A stretch of DNA of 64,000 nt from positions 1 to 64,000 of the forward strand of contig NW_026516315.1 of assembly GCF_025602895.1 (NCBI RefSeq), read 5' to 3'. The translations under genes and the position numbers were made by a program. The notes beneath the pieces were generated by a model. That model saw only the letters and a program-made list of their open reading frames with translations. It searched no databases and was not told the DNA's origin. The DNA is from Polychytrium aggregatum (Eukaryota > Chytridiomycota > Chytridiomycetes > Polychytriales). Every line of letters starts with the position of its first letter. The stretch's first letter is position 1. This document shows positions 11,380 to 21,104 of this stretch, in pieces.

Positions 11380-12925
11380 TTCTTTCTTTCATGGGTTGAT
11401 CCAGAAGAACAGACACCCCTCGGGTTCGCTGCCCGAAGGCGCGATGGTTCGCTATTCGCATCACATAGTCACAGCGGCTCTCATCACGAAAGCTCAAGAC
11501 TGCCGGCTTAATTGCTTGCGGTGATAACTCGACGAGCAAGGCTGGAAGCGGCGGCGGGCAAGAATTTATCGTTCGGTCGATGTGGCTTGGACAGCTTCGC
11601 CACATCAATTTTTTCCGGCCCTCGCGGCTGCTCATCTCGGTCACCTGAAAGTCACGTTGTATGTGGCGCAGCAAAAGTTGGAATCCGGCCATGGTCTGTT
11701 GACGGCATTTGATATCACCTTGAGCCGATTGACAGTGGTGGTGGGCGATTGGTGTGGAGGAATGACCAATTGTATCATTGTTGGAAGCTCCACTCCGATT
11801 GCGGACAAGAACCTCCACCATCTGAATCTCTCTGGTTGGAAACCTAGTCAAGCGTGGCTGTGTGTCAGCGAGATGACATGATCGTTTGGCTATCGGGCAA
11901 GACTCACCTTGACAAGATGTCTTCCCACGACTGATTGAGCGAGCGATGCGTTTCTGGATCCGAATCGAGGACGCCACTGTGAACAACACCGCTGCCAGCC
12001 CAAAATGCGCTGGTTTTGAGGAGAATTTTTCTTCCCCAAGGGCAGAACCAGCCATCGCTGCTATTTTCTCGCCAGATGGCTCCCCGCAAGCGAATGACGC
12101 CACCCAGGCGACCAAGTGGATCCAGAGTACCCACAAGATCCTTGGTCTGCAGCAATGGATGAGCACCACACCAAGTCCCAAGATCCCTGGGTTGGATCCC
12201 TTCCTGCAATACATTCGCCATGTGTTCGATGGAGACATGCTGGACAAACAGCTGTACTTCAGCCTGACCCGGCGACGGCGATTCAAGCGACTCGATCTCC
12301 ACAGCAAGCGACAGCGCACTGTCCACGAGATGTGCAAGCAAGTCATCGACCAGGCACCACCGGAGACCGAAGTGGTGATTGCCTTTGGGAATGCATCCTG
12401 GAAACAGGGGAAGGGATACGCATCCAGTCCCAGGAGACTCAGGTTTGCCAAGTACTTTGAGCAGTTCCACCACCACCAGAGACGCCCACCAGACCGACCC
12501 GTCTCCAAGATCCATGTGTGCTCGGTGAACGAGTTCAACACATCCCAGGTGTGCTCACACTGCCAGGAAACCAAGCGACTCGAGTCACCCGAGCATCTTG
12601 ATATCGAGAAACCACACTTTGTCCGGAGCTGTGCAAGCTGCCATACGCCGTGGGATCGAGACATCAATGCAGCCAGGAACATGATCTCGGTATGCCAGTC
12701 GATCATCGCCACAGGAGATCGACCGGGTGTATTCAAGACTGTGCTTCCGGACCCACCCAAAACCACTCGATTGCCAACGAAGACAGGAGTGCAATGCCAT
12801 GGCCTACCCGCTGGGCCTACAAGTCAGTCAGCGGGCTTCAGATATCTGAAGCCAGAAAGTGACTGTCCCGTTTCTTTATGGATAGACTGTAAGTATCTCG
12901 AACTGTTCCTTGTGCATTTCGACAG
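11380..12925 (+). pseudogene. Fanzor (eukaryotic TnpB/OMEGA-like) RNA-guided nuclease, decayed copy
   Basis: The longest open part (from 11946) encodes the C-terminal half of a Fanzor-type protein. Visible blocks are an Arg/Lys-rich helical stretch (RRRRFKRLDLHSKRQRTVH), the RuvC-II-side block EVVIAFGNASWKQGKGYASS, a VNEFNTSQ segment (12520s-12540s) leading into a four-cysteine zinc finger (CSHC at 12552-12563, CASC at 12630-12641), and WDRDINAARN (12651-12680) carrying the RuvC-III aspartate. Upstream, a plausible RuvC-I segment (VDPEEQTPLGFAARRRDG, near 11397) is followed by LSSRKLKTAG and GWKRRRARIYRS, but these lie in different frames, separated by stops. TnpB/Fanzor proteins normally have DPG at RuvC-I; here it is DPE. 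I therefore read it as a degenerate copy, though unrecognised introns could explain some frame changes. No N-terminal domain was found. The right end is set from similarity to the fragment near 38.1-38.5 kb. Confidence 0.72.
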
Positions 12926-13303
12926 TGGATGCCGGGTCGCCCATATTCTGGGCAGTCCACTTCGGGGTTGCCATCCCTCTTGGGATGGTGATGGGAGGTG
13001 TTTGACTCTCTTGTGCAAAGTGTGTGTGTGTGTGTGTGTGCAAAGTGTGTGTGTGCAAAGTGTGTGTGTGTGACGGCGAGAGGCTTCTCGCCTTCCCTCG
13101 GGGGTCTCTCGTCAGAGACTGCTCTTCTCGCCAACCGAGGTGGCTCCGAGAGCGCGTTTTTTCGTTCTCGCTCATTTTTTTAACAAGAAATTTTTTCATA
13201 GTGTTCGCCACATCGGAGATCACGCACCCCGGTTCCCACGGACGATTCCATCTGCTGATTGTGGTGGTTTCGGTGTATTGGCAAGCAGACAGCGGCCGCG
13301 GCT
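12926..13303. other. Spacer after the Fanzor element with (GT)n tracts
   Basis: Contains (GT)n blocks interrupted by GCAAAGTGTG units (about 13019-13073), just beyond the inferred element end, then the 3' flank of the BFR2 gene. No gene seen. Confidence 0.6.
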
Positions 13304-15370
13304 CTATCCAAAAACTTTCAGGCCATCGTTTGTGATGGGAATGTCGCCCGAGTTGGCTGGCCCCGTGCCGGACACGCCCGCCGAGCTGCCCGAGTGTTTG
13401 CCCAGCAGGCTCTGGAAGAGCTCCGAGATCATCTCCTCGTGCCACGAGCCCCGAGGCTCCGGCGCCATAAAGTTCTGCAGCTTCTCGATGACATGGTATC
13501 GGATCTTGCGGCCCTTGCTGGCCTTGGTGTCGACGTTGGCCTTTTTCTTCTTGCCCTGCAGCTGCTTCAGCTGCGCCCATCGCATCGACAGCGCCACCGG
13601 ATCGTCGGTCTCGGTCATGCGCGACTCGATCAGCTCCTTGAGCAGCTGCTGATAGTAGTCCGAGTCATCAAAGATCTCGGCGTCGTGGTTGGCAAGGTGG
13701 GCGTCCGCCTCAGCCACATCGGGTTGGGTGCCCTCGGCTTCGTCGCTTGACTTGGAGGCGGCCTGGCCAAGGGTACGATACTCCGATCGCTTGAGACGTG
13801 TGCGCTTGACAAGTCGCTCGCGGTCGTTCATGATCGTCTTGATCTGGCTGAGGACACTCTGCGACCCACGCGTATGCAGCAAGTGTTAGCGCACGGCTTT
13901 CCATTCGACTTGAGCACCGAGTCACTGGGCTAGCCATCGATCCACGCCGGCCGGTGGTCGCACGACTACTGGGCTCAGTCGTCCTCACCTGGTTGATCGA
14001 CTTGAACTTCTTGTGGAGCGGAATGCCGCTGGCTGCCTGCACCTTGTTGCTCCACTTCTCGATCGTGGTGTTTCTGTACGCCTGGAAGGAGGTGTCGAGC
14101 TCCTTGATGTCTGTCCACATGGAGCCCAGCAGGCTGTCGGGGTCATCGTAGTCGTACTTTCGTTTTTTTGACGATATCTCGGGCGTCATGGTGACTGTGT
14201 CGTTCTTCGAGACCAGTTCCTGTTTGCGAATGATGAGCGTCAGGAGAGGCTCGTGGGGAAGATCTTGGCGGGGCAGAATAATCCAGGCGGCAATCCGGAC
14301 ATCTGGCTTCTGACACAGGCAGCCGAATTACCTTTCGGAATTCCAGAAGCGATTCGACGAGCGATCCCAGGCCGCGGGTGGCGGCGTTCAGATCCTGAGC
14401 AGTCTCTTCCTTGGCTGGAGCGTGCTCCATGAAGAGTGGATACACGTCGTTGTGCGGGAGTCGGTTGGCGATCGTCGCGACTTGCTGCATTCGGATTCGA
14501 CAATCGAGCAGGGTCTCCCAAATATTCTGCATTTGGGCATGGTGTTAGAAGCCAGATGGGAAGTATCGTGTGTAGACAGCGAAGGAGCCCAGGAGACGCC
14601 CGCCGATGTGAGCAAGCAAGATGCCGGACTCCAGCCGTTCAAGACCAAGGGTTCTGAAAATGCAACTGCCGATCAAGAAAACAAACGAACCATCTGATTT
14701 CGGACGTGCCGGCCCTTTTCGGCATCGCCCTTGGCCGTCTGGGAGAGTGTCTTTATCAGCTTGCTTTCCTCTGCCTGGAGCTCGGCGAGTTCATCAGCCA
14801 GCTTTCGGCCCTCACGGTCGTCGTAGCCCCCATCGCCATATTCATCCTCGTCTTCTTCTCCATCTTCGTCCTCATCATCGTCCTCATCATCGTCCTCGTC
14901 CTCATCATCGTCATCGTCCTCATCCTCGTCATCGTCATCCTGATCCTCATTATCGTCATCTTCTCCATAGTCATCCTCATCATCGGCGCTCGAGGGCTCG
15001 TCTGCATCGAACAGACTCTTGCGATTGGCACGCTTGCCCGCATATTTTGGGTCCTCCACTATCGAGCCGATTTTGGTGCGGATCGAGCTTCGGCTGCATC
15101 GGGGAGGTCGCGGCGATTTGGATAGCATCGTCAATACGCTGCTCAATGATGCGACGCCGCGCGATGCTATCGATAACAATACGACACTCACCCAACATCT
15201 ACATAGTGTTCTCGCCCGGCATCCATATCCTGGTCATCCAGGAAGGATTCGTCGGCGGGCCGGTCAAAGGTCGAGAAGCCATCGGCCTTTTCGGGATCGA
15301 ACGTGGATGGGGCCGGGTTGGCCAGATCGGTGAGCAGCTCGCCGAGGGTGCGCCGTTTCCGCGAGGTCAT
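13304..15370 (-). CDS. BFR2: AATF/BFR2 (Traube) family ribosome-assembly protein
   Basis: Nucleolar factor for early 40S pre-rRNA processing in the small-subunit processome. Five exons with consistent phases: 15370-15192, 15093-14691, 14526-14332, 14219-13989, 13858-13304, for 520 aa. It starts MTSRKRRTLGELLTDLANP, then EHYVDVG and SSIRTKIGSIVEDPKYAGKR. A roughly 45-residue acidic Asp/Glu tract follows, as in all family members. The AATF leucine-zipper-like block follows (DAEKGRHVRNQMNIWETLL with CRIRMQQ), and the C-terminal signature is VDTKASKGRKIRYHVIEKL plus QNFMAPEPRGSWHEEM and ELFQSLLG. Length and order match yeast Bfr2 and human AATF. The first ATG is used because it opens directly into the conserved N-terminus. 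No defects seen. Confidence 0.93.
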
Positions 15371-15820
15371 GATGGTCGTCGAGATTCAGAACGAGCCGCT
15401 AGGCGATGTATGCACCAACGGCAGCCACAGTGATGCTGGTGGTGATGCTGGTGTGGTGGAGCCAAGGCTCGCTCGGTGCTGATGGGATGGCCAGAGAGCG
15501 GCGGACGCGGCCGCTGCGCTTCTGCCCAAAAAAAAAGTTGACCAAGCCACGCGACCCATCCCGGCTTCGCATGATCCGAACAGACACGAACCCTCCATCG
15601 AAGCATGCCCTCGACCAGCTCACCCTGGACATGTGCACGCCGCGGTGGATGCAGACGCCTCTGTATTTGATTAAGGGAGTCCTCCAAAAGAGACAGCAGC
15701 CCAACATTGGTGACCGATGCGCCGGCCAAATATCCAGCCATACAAGCAGCCGGGGACAGCCGAGAATGGGCTTGGGATGGGCCGAGGTCCAACGATCCCT
15801 CGAAGACATTGCCAGCAGCA
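15371..15820. other. Intergenic region upstream of BFR2
   Basis: About 450 bp between the BFR2 start and the ELMO-domain gene stop. No supported gene; the likely content is the BFR2 promoter. Confidence 0.5.
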
Positions 15821-17772
15821 TCAGTCGGTCTTCTTGTTGCCAGCAAACACGGCCGACTCGGTGTTGAGCACAAGCACCTCGCCCTCCAGCAGCAGCCTCT
15901 GGATGCGCTTCTGGAACTCGTCAAAGACCCGTGAAAAGTCCATGACCGTGATGGGCGTGGGATGACCCGTCCAGTGACGCTCAAAGTGATCCATCAGATA
16001 GCCTGGGAAGCGGATACAGCAGGCCGTGTAAGTGAGCTGCTGGGCATGGCAGTGTCGCTGGGCATGGCGGAGCCCCGGAGCTTCAGTCCAGGTTGATACT
16101 GGGTCTTGCATTTGCATGTACATGTGCTCCATCCAATCGCTCGCGGTGTACAGAGCGAGCACTCACAGTAGAATTCGTGGTAAGCCTCCTTGGTGGTGCC
16201 ATATTCATAGAGGAAGCACTGGAGCTGCCGGGTGCGCAACATCTTGAGGGCAAAGCCGGTCATATTGATTCCGACAATCGCCATGGAAAACCTGGAGGAA
16301 ACGTGATCGAGTGGAGGACGGTGTCTGTTCAGCTAAAGCGCACCGGATTGTGAGCAGGCACTTGGGTTGATCTGCCAATGCCTGACATCTTGCCGGCGAC
16401 AGCATTGCTGAGCCGCCCTTGACCTTACCAAGCGACATCGTGGTGTGAGCTTTGGAGGACCCGGGCAATCGAAGCGGGATGGTATTTTGCGTAGTAGTGC
16501 AGGTCGTCCAGAGCCAGCATTCCTATCGCCACAGTTACCGGTACGCACAGTGGCTCGATCAGAGAATAGCCCTCGGCTTGAATATCGCCTCGTCGAAAGG
16601 ACCAGCAAGCAATCGGGGCTTACCCATTCCCCGGAAATCGGTGGCCGGATCAGTGCCTTGGAACCCAATCTTCTGCCACTGCTTCGAGACCCGGTCCTCA
16701 AGAGGCTCCTCTGGCATCAGGAGATCCCACAGCTGCGAGGACGGATGGCAACAGCAATGCATTTAAGACCGGACGGCCTTACCGCTCAGTCTCGGGCTTT
16801 TTGACGCTCCCCCGGTCCACTCAAGTTGCGCATCTCCGCTTGGTCGCAGTTGCTCCATACCTCCAGGAGCTTCCGTTCATGAGCCTTGTTTTCCGGATCG
16901 TAACGGGTGGCAGCACGGGCATTCAATTCGTGGGTGAGGCGGTGAGCCGAGGAGATGATCGTCATACACTTCTGGAGGGAAATGGCCTCTGGACTGGAGT
17001 TTGGAGTGATGATCCGACGGTCAGATACGGCCCTACAGGTCGGGGAAAACGGCACAGCTGCATCTGACGACCGCGAGATACTTGCGTCGAAGGATCGCCG
17101 TTTTGAGGGAATCGTTTCTTGACAAGGATGCGCTCCAAAGCCCGCTCGAGATTGCCCGAGTGGGACTCGATCTCTCGGCGCTCGATCTGCCAGAGGGGAT
17201 TGACCGGGCGATGGGTTGAGAACCTCGATGCTTGTATATATGCACGGGGACTGGTGATCAATGTCCGTTGGGTCTGCCGGTGACTGATACATACCACAAG
17301 CTCCTTTGAATACAGCAGCGACATATCTGGGTGCCGAACCACAGTCAGTCAGTGCTGTGAGCCGTGTCGGTTGCGCCTGCGCTGATCCGCAGCGAGCCAT
17401 GGATCTGCGACTGGAGATCGCCAGTGCTCACCCGACGCCGTTATCATGGTCAACCTTACCGACTCGGTGGATCGAGTGGAGCGATGGCTTGATTGTGAAG
17501 GTGCTCTCCGACGGGCTCGGCAGGAGCGGCACCTGCTCCGAGCCCTCTGGCGCCGGCGTAGACTCGAGCGAAATCCTGTACTCGGTGTGACTCTCGTAGA
17601 CGGCGATGTGGTGGCAAATGCGGTAGAGCTCCGTGGTGTTGGTGAAGAGCCGGACGAGGTACTTGTAGAGCTTGAAGAAGAAGAGCAAGCCGGGGTTGTT
17701 GTAGATCTTGGCGAAGACCACGGTGGAGAGCCACATGGACGGAGTGCCCCGGCCAAGGAACAGGTTGGGCAT
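15821..17772 (-). CDS. ELMO domain-containing protein (ELMOD family, Arl GTPase-activating protein)
   Basis: Eight exons (17772-17460, 17326-17295, 17186-17082, 16971-16861, 16732-16624, 16522-16429, 16291-16167, 16002-15821) join in frame to 356 aa. The N-terminus has a hydrophobic LLFFFKLYKYLVRLF stretch and TTELYRICHH, matching the ELMOD start. The ELMO domain follows: LWDLLMPEEPLEDRVSKQW, then IGFQGTDPATDFRGMG, GMLALDDLHYYAKYHP, FSMAIVGINMTGFALKML, HEFYCYLMDHFERHW and FDEFQKRIQRLLLEG. The Arg in DFRGMG is the catalytic Arg of ELMOD GAPs acting on Arl2-type GTPases. The short length with no PH domain points to the ELMOD1/2/3 class and not ELMO/CED-12. It is divergent from the SLC25 gene, 510 bp away. 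Start choice between 17772 and the internal MWLSTVV methionine is open. Confidence 0.9.
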
Positions 17773-18282
17773 GACAGATGTGGATGCGGATGTGGATATG
17801 GATGTGGATATGGATGTGGATATGGATATGGATGTGGATGTCGACCAGATGGCTCAAGGCCGAGACGGAAGCAGATCGAGGACACCCCACAAGGACATGC
17901 CGCTCCGCATGTCAGCGGCACCTGATCTCGTCCCCTTGCCTGTTTTGGAGCGCCGGTGTCGCTGGAACGTGCTGCGCATCTTGTTCTTATCGATCGACTG
18001 TTCGCTTTTCCTTCGTTGTGCCCTGCCGGCTTGGTGGACTGTCGCTCTGCAATTCATCTCGCCCATCGGCCCATCCGTCCGTCCTGCGATTCATCCAGCC
18101 CGGCGGTCCATACGGTCCTGCGATTTATCCGGTCTTGCCTCTCGGCGATTCATCCAGCCTCCCGCGATCGGCGTCCGCTGTCTGCCAGCCACCCGGCCTC
18201 ATCCCCCGATCCGACATCGTCTGTCGCCCATCGGCCGTGTCCCTGCATCCCCGGCTCGTCTGCCTCCCACGCAACGCTCCCG
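17773..18282. promoter_or_regulatory. Shared divergent promoter region of the ELMOD and SLC25 genes, with a hexanucleotide repeat
   Basis: 510 bp between two head-to-head genes. A GGATGT/GGATAT hexamer array (about 17775-17845) begins right after the ELMOD start codon on the opposite strand. A C/T-rich stretch with CCATCCG-type motifs precedes the carrier ATG. Bidirectional promoter activity is inferred from position only. Confidence 0.45.
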
Positions 18283-19535
18283 ATGGCCACCGAGTCCTCG
18301 ACCGTCTACAGCCTGTCCGACGACCCCGTCGAGGCCTATCTGCACAAGTACCGTATCACAATCGCTGCCACCACCGCTGCCGTATCATGTGTCGTGGTTG
18401 GCTTTCCTGTAGGTCTTGCTGTAGATGGCAGCCCGCATCCTTCATCGCCCCGCCCGTGAGGACTGGTTCTGGCCGGATCAGCCTGCATCTGGCCATCGCT
18501 ACGATGCAGTCAGTTCCAATTGCTTGGCCCGGTCCATGCTGTCGCTGCTCTCCATTCGCACTGGCACCGCCTGGCTCTCTCGACCCCCCCCACTCCATCC
18601 GATTCCAATTTGCATTGCTAATGTGCTATGGTGCGACCCACCTCCAGTTCGACAGCGTCAAGACCCGGATGCAGGCCTTCCGCTACAAGAGCATGAATGA
18701 CTGTGTCGCCCACACTTACCGAACGGAGGGCGTTCTTGGATTCTTCCGAGGCATGGCACCGGTCCTCGTCACAGTCTCGGCGCTCCGGTCGCTATCCTTC
18801 ACCGTCTACACCTCATCAAAAATCTATCTCAACGACAAGCTGGCGCCCTACGCCCTGCCTCCTTGGGCTAACCTGACCGCCTCCACCTTCCTCTCGGGTG
18901 CCTTTGTCGGCTCCGTTGTCGCCACCCTCAACTCGCCCATCGAGTATGTCAAACTGCATGTACAGCTCGAGCGGCTGCTGGCCAACGAGACCAAAGGCGA
19001 AATCTCGCGGTTCCCGGGGACGACCACGACCAACATCGACACCCCGCTGGCCCGTTCAGATCCGCCACCGCCCAAGCGTTCGTCGTGGGGAATGGCCAAG
19101 CACATTGTCAACAAGAAGGGTTTCTTTGGCCTCTATGCCGGCTATCGCCTTCACCTCACCCGTGACATCCTCGGCACCTCGATGTACTTTTGCGGCTACG
19201 AAAACATCAAGCGTCTGTTCGAGCTCACCCTGGAGAGCGGCAAGTGCGGCCCCGTCCACCACATGCTGGCTGGCGGCATCGCCGGCACAAGTTCGTGGCT
19301 GATCCTGTTCCCCATCGATCTGGTCAAGTCCAACGTCCAGAAGGAGGCCCTGAAAGACAAGCCGCGGTTCAGCACAACCGCCGAGTTTGTCCGGCTGAAA
19401 TGGGCCAAGGGCGACATGTGGGGCTTCTACCGGGGCATCGGTCCACAGCTCGTCCGGAGCTTCCCGATCCATGCGCTGAACTTTTTGGTCTACGAGCAGG
19501 TGCTGGACTGGTGTACCAAGCGGGACATTCTATGA
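18283..19535 (+). CDS. Mitochondrial carrier family (SLC25) transporter
   Basis: Two exons (18283-18408, 18648-19535; intron 239 bp) give 337 aa. Three carrier repeats are visible. The first signature is completed across the splice (GFP joined to FDSVKTRMQ), the second reads SPIEYVKLHVQ and the third FPIDLVKSNVQ, each followed by a Gly/aromatic-rich helix (GFFRGMAP, GFFGLYAGYR, GFYRGIGPQL). About six membrane helices are expected, placing it in the inner mitochondrial membrane. The C-terminal RSFPIHALNFLVYE resembles the carnitine/acylcarnitine and basic amino-acid branch, but the substrate-contact residues are not decisive, so no substrate is assigned. The insert between repeats 2 and 3 (a Thr/Pro-rich loop) is longer than usual. 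The splice exactly before the FDSVKTRMQ codons supports the exon join. Confidence 0.88.
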
Positions 19536-19766
19536 GTCGCATCGGCCGTCATAGCTCTATTTATCGTCGTCCTTTCTTTTGCATCACTGTCTGCATCTCG
19601 GCCGGGAGTGCCCTCGGCTCTCGCGCCGGCACTGCCTTCTGTATCGTGGTTGACACCACCTGTTTGGCTGTATATCGCATGTCTCAATAACGCTCTCTTG
19701 GGGCCACTACGCCGTCTGCCTCCAAGTCAAGCGGGAACGGGATGGCCCTGATGTGGAGCGGCCCGG

Positions 19767-20706
19767 TCATCCCATCGGCGGAGGGACAAGGTCGTTGTGG
19801 ATCTCGTAGTAGACAACCGTCGAGTCGGGAGCATGAATCCCGAGGATCATGCTGCGAGCGAGCGGATGTGGTCGTCAGAATCTAGCAGTATTCCTGACCC
19901 GTTCCACGGCCTCCTGCAATTCCATGCGCGGGATTCGCCGACAGACAGTCCGCAGATCCGTGGGTATACCTGTTCTTGGCGACCGGGCCGAGCTGGCAGG
20001 TCTCCAGATGCTGGAGCAGCTTGGTTGTGCTGCAGGAGCGATCCAGCGTTGGGTCGCAGCCGAAGGATGCTGGCAGTCAGCGAGTTGCTCAGCGCTGATA
20101 TCAATAGCGAGCTGCCTCCCGCTCGCTCACCTGTCGATCGACCATTGTGTCGATGCAAACACAGGGACCACCAAATGGTCCCCCTGATCGGCCTGCGCTC
20201 GCTGGCACACATCGGATGAGGGAACATGCGGTGGGATGCCGCTTGTGAGACACAAGTTCGGAGAGTGCACAAGCCATGACGACTCAGCCAGATACTGGCA
20301 AGATATTCCAGCACCCGTGCGGCCAGTTTATGCAGCCTACTTACGCTATTCCGACCCTTGCCCGTGAGTACAATTGGATGGTCGCTGTACCCGGTTCGGT
20401 GGACGCTCACCTGGCGCCATTGCTTTGCTATGCTCGTCCAGACGGATGTTTCGTGAGTGCTATTGGATGTGGTTCGTCGCTGAAACCCAGTCTCCCTCGA
20501 TGGGGAGGAGAGTAGTGGCATGCTGCACGCTCTGGCACCCACCAAGCAGCAGGTCGATGTAGACCTGGAAGACAAGCTCCTGGAGTGCCTCGCTGGCGCC
20601 CTCGAGCTGTGGGCGGATCTGGGCAAACTGGAGCGCATTTTGTGTCAGGAATGGGTTGAGACAATGCCGGACAGGGCTGGACACATACACACGGATGCGC
20701 CTCCAT
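19767..20706 (-). CDS. SEN15: tRNA-splicing endonuclease subunit Sen15 (TSEN15)
   Basis: Structural subunit of the heterotetrameric endonuclease that removes introns from pre-tRNAs. Six small exons reconstruct in frame: 20706-20689, 20618-20539, 20459-20411, 20192-20131, 20029-19970, 19851-19767, for 117 aa. Recognisable pieces, in family order: MEAHPCIRPQLEG at the start, LVFQVYIDLLLGG, IAKQWRQ, GDHLVVPVFASTQWSIDR, TTKLLQHLETC, and the diagnostic C-terminal block APDSTVVYYEIHNDLVPP (the DSTxVYY motif of Sen15). The weakest splice is the GTGCCA donor after exon 2. The protein is shorter than human TSEN15 because it lacks the long N-terminal tail. The gene is divergent from the uL1m gene, 398 bp away. 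Confidence 0.78.
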
Positions 20707-21104
20707 CAGCGCTGGGACAAAACGGAGCGATGCGATGGGCTGCGTCAGTCTGGCTCGTGGGTCAGTCCGACTGGTGGGGGGCAGCTGTCCAAGGCGATGG
20801 CGATGATGTTTGAGTTCGGGATGATGAGGTTCAGGTTGGCGATGTGCCTGGGTTTGCCCTGGTTTTGCCCAAGCGCAGTCGCGCGACACAGCACGCCGCG
20901 ACACAGAACATCCATGGCTGTGTGTGTGTGTGCATCCGTTTTTTCTTTTGCATTTTTCATCCGCGATTCCCGATCAGATCGTTCTGCCGGTTTGCCTGCT
21001 GGACTACGAGCCGAGCGCCTCTCGATCGGTATCCTCCGCCATCGCCCGATCTTGTCTCCAAGCCCAGACCGTGCTCCATCACCATCGTCATCACCATCTA
21101 GCTC
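20707..21104. promoter_or_regulatory. Divergent intergenic region between SEN15 and the uL1m gene
   Basis: 398 bp between head-to-head genes, with a short TG tract (about 20920-20933) and pyrimidine-rich sequence before the uL1m start. Shared promoter function is inferred from position. Confidence 0.4.

Noticed and set aside
11375-12766. 463-aa minus-strand frame
   Set aside because: It is antisense to the Fanzor zinc-finger/RuvC region, which carries the recognisable motifs; composition is Ser/Trp/Cys-rich and not protein-like.
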